Both the position numbers and the translations under genes were made by a program. Shown one piece after another: positions 7,436 to 14,644 of a DNA stretch of 14,644 nt. The notes below the pieces were generated by a model. The model was given only the letters and a program-made list of their open reading frames with translations, did no database searches and was not told the DNA's origin. This DNA is from Cyclostephanos tholiformis (Eukaryota; Bacillariophyta; Thalassiosirophyceae; Thalassiosirales; Thalassiosiraceae): NCBI GenBank assembly GCA_036939975.1, contig JALLPB010000273.1:1-14644 (forward strand), written 5' to 3'. Within the stretch, counting starts at the first letter, position 1. Each line of letters opens with the position of its first letter.

Positions 7436-8731
7436 CTAGCTTAATTCCATCTTCGCCAATGCATCTAGCTCCGAGAAATAATCCTCGTAGAGATCTGCTA
7501 TTTCGCAATCCAAATCGCATTCCTCCTCACCTTCAAATTCATCAACTTGATAGCCCTCCTCCCTCAATTCACGGTAACTCTTGACCGTGGCGGGAACTCC
7601 GCTCACTCTAGCCCTATCTGGGACTTCCTTGGTGACGATGCTCTTCGCCGTGATGATTGCTCCCTTTCCTACCCTGATATTTCCCAGCACCGTCGCACCG
7701 CAATGAAGTATAACTTCGTCTTCAATCTTCGGATGGCGATCTCCCACCTCTTTGCCGGTGCCACCGAGAGTCACCCCCTGAAGGATGGTGACATCCCTTC
7801 CAATCCTCGCAGTTTCGCCGATAACAACTCCACCCCCAACGTTCAGATATATCCCACCTTCCATCTCGGCCGCGGGATGAATGTCGGCGGCATACTGCGA
7901 ACTTACGGTGGATTGTATGTAGTACGCAAGACCAGTACGTCCCGCTTGCCACAGTCGATGAGCAACGCGATAGCATACCAATGCATGCAGGCCTTGATGG
8001 AAGAGCAATGCATTGAGTGCAGTCGAATCATTGGATGGTTTGCGATTGGCCGAGGCGATAAGATCCAAATATATGGCCTTCTCATCACTCCAAGTCAATT
8101 GATCCATCACCAATGACAATAGGGCAGTGGCAGGCATCAACTCCGTGGCAATCTCGTGACTGATAATACTTGCCAGAGCATCCATCAATGAGGGATGACG
8201 CAGGACGTGCTGATGCAATTGCTGCCCGGCATCCAGCTCGAGCGTTATAGCGCGCTGCGCTTCCAATCGAATCTGCGACCAGAGAGGATCCGGGAGACTC
8301 CGGCGAAGGAACTCCGCTTGTCTTCTCCCCCCGATGCCCGCGTGAGGTAAATCCAACCCATCTAGTTGTCCATCCTTCGCTGATTGTTCTCGCGTGTGCT
8401 CCAATACAAATGACTCGATTTCTTCGTCATTCATGTCGCGCAAAACTTGTGATACGTACGAGCGATTGGGCGAATGATACCGTCTCTCGCCGTCGTCCAT
8501 GTCCATCGATGCATCGTAATAATCTTCCCACACGTCACCGACGGAGAGAGTGGTGTGGTCAACGATGCCATATAAGATGGATAAATTAAACGAGAAAGGA
8601 GCCAAGTAAAATGAGGACACGTAATGACTGTGGACGACGAGTATTATCACGGCATTGCGTGGATGGGACACTGATCTAAGAAAAGCAAATATCTTCTCTG
8701 ATAGGCTGGAGAATACCTCTAGAGAGAGCAT
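7436..8731 (-). CDS. Serine acetyltransferase-like protein lacking the catalytic histidine
   Basis: This intronless 431-residue frame shows the serine O-acetyltransferase layout. The helical N-terminal domain (about 147-260) includes DPLWSQIRLEAQRA and GLHALVCYRVAHRLWQ. The left-handed beta-helix hexapeptide domain (about 280-375) includes DIHPAA, GVVIGETA, ILQGVTLGGTGK, DRHPKI and GATVLGN. Aligned without gaps to E. coli CysE, Asp143 is kept (Asp283), as are Arg192 and His193 (Arg332, His333). The stretch LDHATG has become LNVGGG, so Asp157 is Asn297 and catalytic His158 is Val298. The serine-binding Asp92 appears to be Lys231. The tail is long, acidic and ends in Ser, not the Ile that binds the cysteine synthase partner. 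It may be a pseudoenzyme or use another acceptor. The true start may be the ATG at 8506 (356 residues), because the first 75 residues match no family; the ATG at 8731 has the better -3 base. Confidence 0.85.
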   Translation of the reverse strand: MLSLEVFSSLSEKIFAFLRSVSHPRNAVIILVVHSHYVSSFYLAPFSFNLSILYGIVDHTTLSVGDVWEDYYDASMDMDDGERRYHSPNRSYVSQVLRDMNDEEIESFVLEHTREQSAKDGQLDGLDLPHAGIGGRRQAEFLRRSLPDPLWSQIRLEAQRAITLELDAGQQLHQHVLRHPSLMDALASIISHEIATELMPATALLSLVMDQLTWSDEKAIYLDLIASANRKPSNDSTALNALLFHQGLHALVCYRVAHRLWQAGRTGLAYYIQSTVSSQYAADIHPAAEMEGGIYLNVGGGVVIGETARIGRDVTILQGVTLGGTGKEVGDRHPKIEDEVILHCGATVLGNIRVGKGAIITAKSIVTKEVPDRARVSGVPATVKSYRELREEGYQVDEFEGEEECDLDCEIADLYEDYFSELDALAKMELS

Positions 8732-9093
8732 GTTATGGTGTGGTGTTCATCAAATCCCAATATTGAAAGATGAAAATGAGAGTGTGACCGGGGTTCGTGT
8801 TAATAATAATATTATTACGGTAGGGTACATAGGGATTTACTATGGTACTAGTACGACCGTCAAAAAATATAGTAAAATAATTATCTAGGTATCTACCCCT
8901 ACACCAAGACACAACAACAATTCATAGCAGGAGACACGTGGAACAATTCGATATTGCCCCACCCACGCCGCCGGCCCTCGCCTCCACCCCGCCCGCCCTC
9001 TCACTCTAACTACCGTCGAATACACTATTAATACACTCTCCCGTCGGCAACCAACTTCCTCCCAAAATAAGATCTCGACAAGAGATTCCCACC
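8732..9093. promoter_or_regulatory. Divergent promoter region (acetyltransferase-like / thioredoxin-like)
   Basis: These 362 bases lie between two divergent genes and show no coding potential. A palindromic AATAATATTATT occurs near 8803-8814. A G-box-type CACGTG lies at 8935-8940, a common bHLH or bZIP site. A TATA-like TATTAATAC (about 9026-9034) lies about 60 bp before the thioredoxin-like ATG. Confidence 0.4.
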
Positions 9094-9911
9094 ATGACGC
9101 TTCGCCCTTTGTCATATCGATCCGTCGTTCGGTTCCGTATGGCATGCATGGCGGCCGTCGTCGTCGTCGCGACGATGATGATGCATTCATCATCCGGCTT
9201 TGTGTTGGCGGCCGACGCGTCGTCGTCCGCCGCCTTGCGACGACCTCCCCTCCAGGCCGCGGCCTTCCTTAAACGGAGGAAGTCGTACACCCCTTTATTG
9301 TTCTTCAAGGTTCCCAAGGGAACGATGGACGAATGTGAGTGAGGTCACTGTACGCCAAATCTTTGGCGCATTTTTATCCTGCTAGCATATCCCAATCTAT
9401 GAAATTGCGCGGTTATTAACATGCCATAATTTGATCGGCTTCCTTTTTTTTCTTCGTTACACGACGCACTGAATTCCAACCCAACCAAACTGCAGGCGAT
9501 AGGATGGAGGGGGTGGTCAAGGCCGTGGAAAAGGATCTCGGTGTGAGAGTCGAGCGATTGGACATAATGCGCGATAGGGCCGCTAGGAAGCTGTACGAGA
9601 AACTTGTCGAGGGAGACCTCCGCAGTCCGTTTCCGTTGCTATACCACCGCGAGTCGCTCCAACGCGTGTACGGCGTCGCCGATATCGACCTCGTACGATC
9701 GTGGTCCAAGGGAAGGCTGTTGCCGGATCGCGGGAACGACGCCGATGGGGAAACGATATCGGTATTGGGCGGTTCGGAGGATGACCCGCCCGAGGAGATG
9801 GAGATGGATATGGAAGAACTGGAGATGGAAATGGACGCGGAGCTCACGCCCGTGCAACGTAGGGGGAAGGAGGCGATGAAGAGGCGGATGGAGGAGGGTA
9901 GGAGGAAGTAA
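9094..9911 (+). CDS. Thioredoxin-fold protein, plastid-targeted, single active-site cysteine
   Basis: Exons are 9094-9334 and 9496-9911, with a 161-nt intron (GTGAGT...CTGCAG) that splits the codon for Cys81; the product has 218 residues. Residues 1-35 form a signal peptide (MACMAAVVVVATMMM) ending at SSG-F, followed by a transit-like Ser/Ala/Arg stretch, which suggests plastid import. Residues 64-155 look like a thioredoxin-like family of plastids and cyanobacteria: YTPLLFFKVPKG, then MDECDRMEGVVKAVEKDLGVRVERLDIMRD, a proline in SPFPLLYHRES, and YGVADIDLVRSWSKG. The usual CxxC is reduced to one cysteine (xxxC), so a dithiol reductase reaction is unlikely; a monothiol or structural role is possible. 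The tail has a Met/Glu repeat (EEMEMDMEELEMEMDAE) followed by a basic end. The fold is inferred from pattern and no specific function is claimed. Confidence 0.75.
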
Positions 9912-10172
9912 ATTTGGTCCAACCAATGCTGCTACCTAGTTTGTCATGGATGAGGATGTTCACATTGTACAATGAGATTGAACTCGTTGGCTCGTCAGGA
10001 ATGTGGAGGACGATGCGACGTGACGAATTGCAAGGACATGGGGGTTGATATTTGTGCCTTATGCGCAATCAATACGAACGGGTGTTCACATATTATTACT
10101 GGGGGTATTCTTCCTGGAAGAGTCCACTTTTCAGACAGAAATATATTTTCTCTTCACGGATATTTAACTTAA

Positions 10173-12203
10173 TTACTTACGTCTCCTTTTTGATGTGGTT
10201 AAGATGGCATCATCATCATCATCACTTTCGCTATCATCGTCAGACACATCATCATCCTCTGAAGGCTCCGACTCGTCGTCGTCATCATCATCTCCGGACC
10301 CGGATTCCGTCTCTTCCGATCCTGAACCGATCATCCCGTCGTCGTTATCCCCCTCGCCATCATCCTCTCTCGCATTTGCATTGCTCTTCGCATTGTCATT
10401 GTCGTCGGAGTCGACGTAATCCTCGACCGCGTCGTCTTCCAGATCCCTCTCCCTCTTGATTTTCCCTGGCCCCGTGGCGCTCATTCCCTCGTCATCGTCC
10501 CTCGCCGCGTCGTCGTATTCGCCCTCGGAGGCATCACCATACCCCTCGTCGTCGCAGAATAAGACGCAATTCAGCCTCTGCTTCAGATACACGCAGTCCA
10601 TCGGCTTCTTCTTGCCGTTCCTTGACCCGAGATCCCACGTCCACAGCTTGCGATCGAGTCCCACGCACGCCAGGACGTTCGATTTCGTGGGATGGACGAC
10701 CATCGATCGAATCGACCCCCCCGGACCGACGAGACGTCCAAGGCCCGTCTCCTCTCCCCTCTTCCTCGATCCTCCGAGGTACCGTCCCGAGGACATCTTA
10801 CGAATGTCGAGGAGGTGGACGTCCCCTATCGAATCGCCCACGGCCAATACGTGCCCGTATCCCGGCTGGCATATGGACGTGACGCGATGGGAGAGCATAT
10901 CATCGGGGGTATACGAGATCGGACGACGCGTCGTCGCATACGAAATGCGCACGTCGTATATATGGACCTGCCCATACGCGGATCCCGTCGCCAACAGGTT
11001 CGTCGTTCGACGACCGAAAGCGCCTTCCTCGGACGACGACGGCCCGCCCCCGCCCCCCGCAGCATCGACGAGGAAGCGAAGCGAGGTGGTCCACAACGGA
11101 CGCTGTAACAGCGTGCGTGGATCGGGGGGTAAATTCTTCGATTTCCACACGACCTTGCCGGACTCGAGATCCAGCAGCCTCGTGCCGCGCTCCCTCCCGC
11201 CCACGGCGACGATGGTGCCCGATCCGTCGATATCGAACGACGTCGCGATGTCGACGTTGGCGCGACGTCCCCTCGTGTACGTTAGCGTCCCGAATTTATT
11301 CGGATCGTTCTTGGATGACATTGGCAGGGGAAGGGGGGGGATGTCGCACGACGACGACGACGAGGAGGAGGAGGAGGAGGAGGTAGGGTCGAGGAATGGG
11401 GAATACCTGACCATGACGTCGATTGCCCCCCCACTCGCGTCGATCAGCGCGACGTTGCCGATCGAATCGCACGTCGCCAGCCGGGCGTCGCCCCGCGCGG
11501 ACGACATCCCTATGGGTCGGACCGGACGCTCCGCGTACCATCCACCGCCGCCGTCGCCGCCATCGCCCGGGACGTGCGCCGCGACGATCCCCCGACTTCC
11601 TAGGATGCCCTCCTTCGACGATGAGATCCTCGAGTACGACGCGGGCGTCACGCATCCCTCCCCGTCCTCGTTGTGATTTTCGTCGTCGTCGTCGTCGTCG
11701 TCGTCGTCATCGTCGTCATCGTCATCGCGTCCCAGACGACGACGACGTCGGTTGCATCGCCACGATTCGACTGTTCCGTCGGTCCTGAGGGCCGCGAATC
11801 GAAATGACGACGACGACGAAGACGACGACTGACCGACGGGGGGGGCGAGAAAGGCGAGGGAGACTACTCCCGAGGATCGTCCGGGGATGTCCACGCCGGA
11901 ACCGGAATGATGCGGTCGGTCGACTACGGGGGAGGAGACGACCGTGGATGGGAAGAGGCGCGGCGGCGGCAGGTCGATGCGTCGGACCGCTAGATGGTAC
12001 GACGACGACGCGGTCTCGCACGATGACGGCGTCGTCGCGAGGTGCCGCGGATCGCGGAGGATCGATATTGCGGACGATGGGTGAGCATGCCCCCCCACCC
12101 CGATGCCACCACCGCATCCGTCGTACGCATCGGGACGACGGCGGCACAGTTCCGGCAAGATCTCCTTGATGAGGCCGCACTCGTCCCCGGTGATCAGCCT
12201 CAT
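10173..12203 (-). CDS. WDR74: WDR74/Nsa1-like WD40 ribosome biogenesis factor
   Basis: This intronless 676-residue protein resembles WDR74 (yeast Nsa1), a nucleolar WD40 propeller in pre-60S ribosome assembly that is removed by the Rix7/NVL ATPase. The N-terminus MRLITGDECGLIKEI matches the family start. Family-specific blade signatures follow in order: VAVGGRERGTRLLDLESGK (333-350), VVWKSKNLPPDPR, PLWTTSLRFL (369-378), LATGSAYGQVHIYDVR (404-419), LAVGDSIGDVHLLDIRK (453-469), SIRSMVVHPTKSNVLACVGLDR (497-518) and VYLKQRLNCVLF (538-549). The tail (550-676) is very acidic and ends in SKRRRK, a likely nuclear/nucleolar signal. Compared with yeast or human proteins it carries long low-complexity inserts, including 15 Asp at 160-174, Ser tracts at 126-133 and 275-285, and a Gly-rich loop. 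Large open frames on the opposite strand are shadows of these repeats. Confidence 0.9.
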   Translation of the reverse strand: MRLITGDECGLIKEILPELCRRRPDAYDGCGGGIGVGGHAHPSSAISILRDPRHLATTPSSCETASSSYHLAVRRIDLPPPRLFPSTVVSSPVVDRPHHSGSGVDIPGRSSGVVSLAFLAPPVGQSSSSSSSSFRFAALRTDGTVESWRCNRRRRRLGRDDDDDDDDDDDDDDDENHNEDGEGCVTPASYSRISSSKEGILGSRGIVAAHVPGDGGDGGGGWYAERPVRPIGMSSARGDARLATCDSIGNVALIDASGGAIDVMVRYSPFLDPTSSSSSSSSSSSCDIPPLPLPMSSKNDPNKFGTLTYTRGRRANVDIATSFDIDGSGTIVAVGGRERGTRLLDLESGKVVWKSKNLPPDPRTLLQRPLWTTSLRFLVDAAGGGGGPSSSEEGAFGRRTTNLLATGSAYGQVHIYDVRISYATTRRPISYTPDDMLSHRVTSICQPGYGHVLAVGDSIGDVHLLDIRKMSSGRYLGGSRKRGEETGLGRLVGPGGSIRSMVVHPTKSNVLACVGLDRKLWTWDLGSRNGKKKPMDCVYLKQRLNCVLFCDDEGYGDASEGEYDDAARDDDEGMSATGPGKIKRERDLEDDAVEDYVDSDDNDNAKSNANAREDDGEGDNDDGMIGSGSEETESGSGDDDDDDESEPSEDDDVSDDDSESDDDDDAILTTSKRRRK
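11681..11727. repeat. GTC/GAC trinucleotide microsatellite encoding poly-Asp
   Basis: A near-uninterrupted (CGT)n run with a few CAT interruptions encodes 15 consecutive aspartates in the WDR74-like protein. It lies in an insert between propeller blades, so length changes in steps of three would probably be tolerated. Confidence 0.85.
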
Positions 12204-12784
12204 GATACAATGTATCGCAATCTTCCCTGGGGGTGGTGTGGGGAGCCGATGTCGTGAGATGATCGGTGTGTGAGCGGATGATCGAATGGAGGGGGAGGGA
12301 TCATTGTGTGGTATTGATTCCCACGCAAGTAGAGTACATTATCAGAGAGAGGATGTTGTAGAGTCGAGTGTGAATTGGAACAATCACGCGGCTAAAAATT
12401 TAGAGTGTAATTGAGAAAAGAAATGATGATGGCGCGAGGAATCAAAGCCTTTCTTTGCGAGAGAACGTATGATACTGCGGGGAATAAACATTCGAAGACA
12501 AGTAAAGAGAGAAAATTCGATGTGGGACATAACACGAGACCGATATCGCGAATCAACGGATCTAAATAATTGCGTCCACGATGGATCAAAATGCAAACTG
12601 ATAGCAGCACATGCTATTTTTTGTCCCTCACGCATGATGTATTTTAGCGAAAAGGCGCCCACTGAGTGACAACCTTACAACGACCGTCGACTATCCGCAT
12701 TGATTTCAAACATGAACGTGGTGTGTAGATCAGACTAGGATACGATGTATCACGATGTAAGACGAACACACAAAAAATAAAAAT
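12204..12784. other. Intergenic region between WDR74-like and MetAP genes
   Basis: These 581 bases hold the promoter of the WDR74-like gene (left part) and the 3' flank of the methionine aminopeptidase gene (right part), both minus-strand. An almost identical short inverted repeat lies at each end: GATACAATGTATC at 12204-12216 and GATACGATGTATC at 12739-12751. A CTAAAAATTTAG motif lies at 12392-12403. No frame shows codon bias or a recognisable product. Confidence 0.5.
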
Positions 12785-14395
12785 TTAAGTCGAAATCGAC
12801 TTCAATGCAACCATCCTCTCCCTTGCGGCCTTCGACGTCCCCAGCCAAAATCCCGTATGCACGACGCTGTCCCTCTCCCAAAAATGAATCGGACTACTAT
12901 CGATCTTACCCGTCAGGGCCTCGACGCCATCGGGTGTGATCAGGAGGGTGTGCTCGAACTGCGCCGACCTACCGCCGTCCCTGGTCGTCGCGGTCCAATC
13001 GTCAGGCCACATCAGATATCCCCCAGACCCCTCGCATATCATCGGCTCGATCGTGAAGGTGTGACCAGATGCCATACTACCGGCCGGTTCCGAGTTACGA
13101 TAGTGCAGTATGTTGGGATTGGTGTGGAAGACGCTACCTATGCCGTGTCCGCAGAAACTCTTCACGGTGGATAATCCTAGTTCCGCGACGTGATCCTCGA
13201 TGATACCGCCAATGTCCTTGTACTCGTTACCGGGCTTCACGAATTCCATCGCCTTGATCCAGCAGTCGTACGTCGCCTGGATGAGACGACGCGCGTTGTG
13301 GTCCGCGTTTTCCTCCCCCCCCACCACGAACATCTCGCTGCAATCGCCGTGGTATCCGTCGAGGTAGCACGTTATGTCGAGGTTGATGATGTCCCCGGCG
13401 CGCAGGGGTCGGTCGTCTGGTATGCCGTGGCATATGACTTCGTTGACGGACGTGCAGCAGCTCTTGGGAAAATTGCGATAGTTCAATGGCGACGGATACG
13501 CCCCCCGCGAGATAGTCGCGTCGTGTACGATCATGTCGATCTCGTCGCTTTTTTTGTTTGTTTGGTTTTTTTTTCCATGCATAGTACGGCCACGCAAGTT
13601 GTTCATTCATTCATTCGAGACGGCATGAATGCGTCAGGGTCGATGAGGCCGGGAGGCAGTGGATACAATATTATAAACGCGACCGTAGGCCACTGCCAAA
13701 ACGACACAAAGGAATAACAGATCAAGGAAAACTCACGTGGTGATCCCCGGCACGACGGCCCGTCCGGCCAAATCCAGGACCTCCCTGGCGCAGCGTCCCG
13801 CCCTCCTCATTTTCCGTATCTCGTCGGCCCCCTTGACCTCGATGACCCAGGGGAATAATGCCGGTCTGGCCTTTGGCAATCCGTCGATCGCGTAATCCGG
13901 GAACTTGATCCCCCTGTCATTCGGCACGGTGCGCATCGGCGTTTGCATTCCCGGTCGGATGGATCCAGCGTATCGAAAGTCGGGCGATGTTTTAGGTCGT
14001 ACGAGGGTGGTGGGGGTTTCGGTGAAAGACGACGAGGACGAGGACGAGGACGATGACGAGGATGATGACGACGATGCGCCAAAACCCTTGGAGGAGGATG
14101 AGGAGGGACGATTCTTCCTGTTCATGTAAAGGGACGAAGACGAAGACGATGGAGGCAGCTCTGGCGGGGGAAGGGCCGGCACGCACCGTCGTCGAGGTTC
14201 GGTGACGGTGTTATGGTTCGGACTCGCCGTCGTCGTCGTTCCCACGTCGCCGATGCGATATGATGATCGGCAGCAGCGTGGCGGCGAGAACGCCGTCGTC
14301 ATCGTCGCGGGGACGACGAGGAGGAATAATACTAATAATAACGGGACGAGCATGGACGCTGACGGCGCCTGGCACGACGTCGGCGCTGGCGTCAT
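12785..14395 (-). CDS. MAP1: Methionine aminopeptidase type 1, plastid-targeted
   Basis: Exon 1 is 14395-13737 and exon 2 is 13547-12785, with a 189-nt intron (GTGAGT...AAAAAAAG) that splits Thr220; the product has 473 residues. It removes the initiator methionine from new proteins, after deformylation if it acts in the plastid. The leader has a hydrophobic core ([13 protein letters not shown]) ending in TTA-FSPP, then a Ser-rich transit-like region, pointing to a bipartite plastid leader; Met15 is an alternative start. The catalytic domain is about 180-432. All expected residues are present: His260, metal ligands Asp277, Asp288, His354, Glu387 and Glu418, and His361. Spacings from Asp277 to Asp288 and from His354 to Glu418 equal those of the E. 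coli enzyme. Motifs include [31 protein letters not shown] and [11 protein letters not shown]. The N-terminal zinc-finger region of cytosolic MetAP1 is absent. A 41-residue C-terminal extension (433-473) begins [10 protein letters not shown], like the tail of eukaryotic MetAP1. Confidence 0.92.
14020..14080. repeat. GAC/GAT-rich microsatellite encoding poly-Ser
   Basis: A degenerate trinucleotide run (GACGAGGAC-type on the plus strand) encodes about 16 consecutive serines in the leader-to-domain linker of the methionine aminopeptidase. It lies in a region expected to be disordered. Confidence 0.8.
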
Positions 14396-14468
14396 GATGT
14401 TGAGTCGGTGAGACGACGCGAATGGTGGGGGGATTATTTTTTATTCGCCCTCCTATGAGAGGAATTTC

Positions 14469-14562
14469 GGGGGGTTGCCCCCCCAAATCTCATTCCCATA
14501 CCTAGGTAGGTACGAGATTAAGGGGTATTAATTTACAGGCCAAAAGGGTCAAACGATTGACC
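14469..14562. repeat. Cluster of short inverted repeats at the right edge
   Basis: Three stem-loops lie within 94 bp: GGGGGG-TTG-CCCCCC (14469-14483), AATCTC...GAGATT (14486-14491 with 14514-14519, enclosing the palindrome CCTAGG), and GGTCAA-ACGA-TTGACC (14547-14562). Beyond it no gene is seen to the end of the window. Two minus-strand AATAAA motifs (14581-14586 and 14620-14625) could mark the 3' end of a further minus-strand gene outside the window. The cluster could be part of a small mobile element, or the upstream region of the methionine aminopeptidase gene. Confidence 0.5.
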
Positions 14563-14644
14563 AAAACACCCTAATAGCCATTTATTGCTTCATAACTTGT
14601 TGAGTGTCACTCCTGAGTCTTTATTAGATAATCCAGCCAATTCC

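Noticed and set aside
10456..11676. Open frame of about 400 codons on the plus strand opposite the WDR74-like gene
   Set aside because: It is the antisense shadow of a GC3-rich, repeat-rich coding sequence; the peptide is low-complexity Ser/Pro/Arg with no recognisable domain, while the minus strand clearly encodes WDR74.
12392..12403. CTAAAAATTTAG as an RRPE-type ribosome-biogenesis promoter element for the WDR74-like gene
   Set aside because: It is only a partial match to a yeast motif, about 190 bp from the start, with no PAC-type partner; AT-rich motifs of this kind occur by chance.
12384..12662. 92-codon minus-strand frame between the WDR74-like and MetAP genes
   Set aside because: Codon use is unlike the real genes and there is no recognisable product; it is likely chance in an AT-richer region.
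13190..13717. 175-codon plus-strand frame over the MetAP gene and its intron
   Set aside because: It is antisense to a catalytic domain with all active-site residues in place.
14547..14562. GGTCAA/TTGACC as paired W-boxes for WRKY factors
   Set aside because: TTGAC is a plant WRKY site and is not established in diatoms; it is reported only as an inverted repeat.
1..14644. tRNA genes, rRNA, CRISPR arrays, insertion sequences
   Set aside because: I looked for tRNA box motifs, regularly spaced direct repeats with unique spacers, and transposase-like frames on both strands by eye and found none.

Overview
The window looks like nuclear DNA of a photosynthetic stramenopile, most likely a diatom. 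Genes are compact and have zero or one short intron (86-340 nt, GT-AG). Four products begin with a hydrophobic signal segment or a signal/transit-like presequence. In three of these, a phenylalanine sits just after the predicted cleavage point (CLA-FAP, SSG-F, TTA-F), as in the ASAFAP-type bipartite leaders that target proteins to secondary plastids. Codons mostly end in C or G, and serine, aspartate and proline-rich low-complexity tracts are common. No RNA gene, CRISPR array, complete transposon or bacterial-style operon was seen.

Layout, left to right: (1) a possible exon of a minus-strand gene running off the left edge (1-157, weak). (2) A broken plastid 3-isopropylmalate dehydrogenase gene (640-1673), with an intact leader and N-terminal third, one frameshift, one intron and a 3' truncation. 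(3) A short regulatory-looking interval (1674-1958) with a 70-bp phased palindrome, a two-sided E2F-type site and a stem-loop. (4) A 922-residue SANT-domain protein resembling the centromere-licensing factor KNL2/M18BP1 (1959-4813). (5) A mitochondrial carrier of the thiamine-pyrophosphate-carrier type (minus, 5233-6381), divergent from (6) a small Tom22/Tom9-like outer-membrane import receptor (6787-7222). (7) A serine acetyltransferase-like protein (minus, 7436-8731) in which the catalytic histidine position is valine. It is divergent from (8) a plastid-type thioredoxin-fold protein that keeps only one active-site cysteine (9094-9911). (9) The ribosome-biogenesis WD40 protein WDR74/Nsa1 (minus, 10173-12203). 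(10) A plastid-type methionine aminopeptidase (minus, 12785-14395). The right edge is non-coding and rich in inverted repeats.

The genes do not form one pathway, as is usual for a nuclear locus. The closest functional link is the head-to-head pair of a mitochondrial carrier and a TOM receptor subunit. The most useful leads are the serine acetyltransferase homologue that lacks its catalytic residues, the possible diatom KNL2/M18BP1 with a CENP-C-like motif under an E2F-type promoter site, the 21-bp-phased triple palindrome upstream of it, and the decayed leucine-biosynthesis gene. All functional calls rest on motif recognition by eye; no database search was run.
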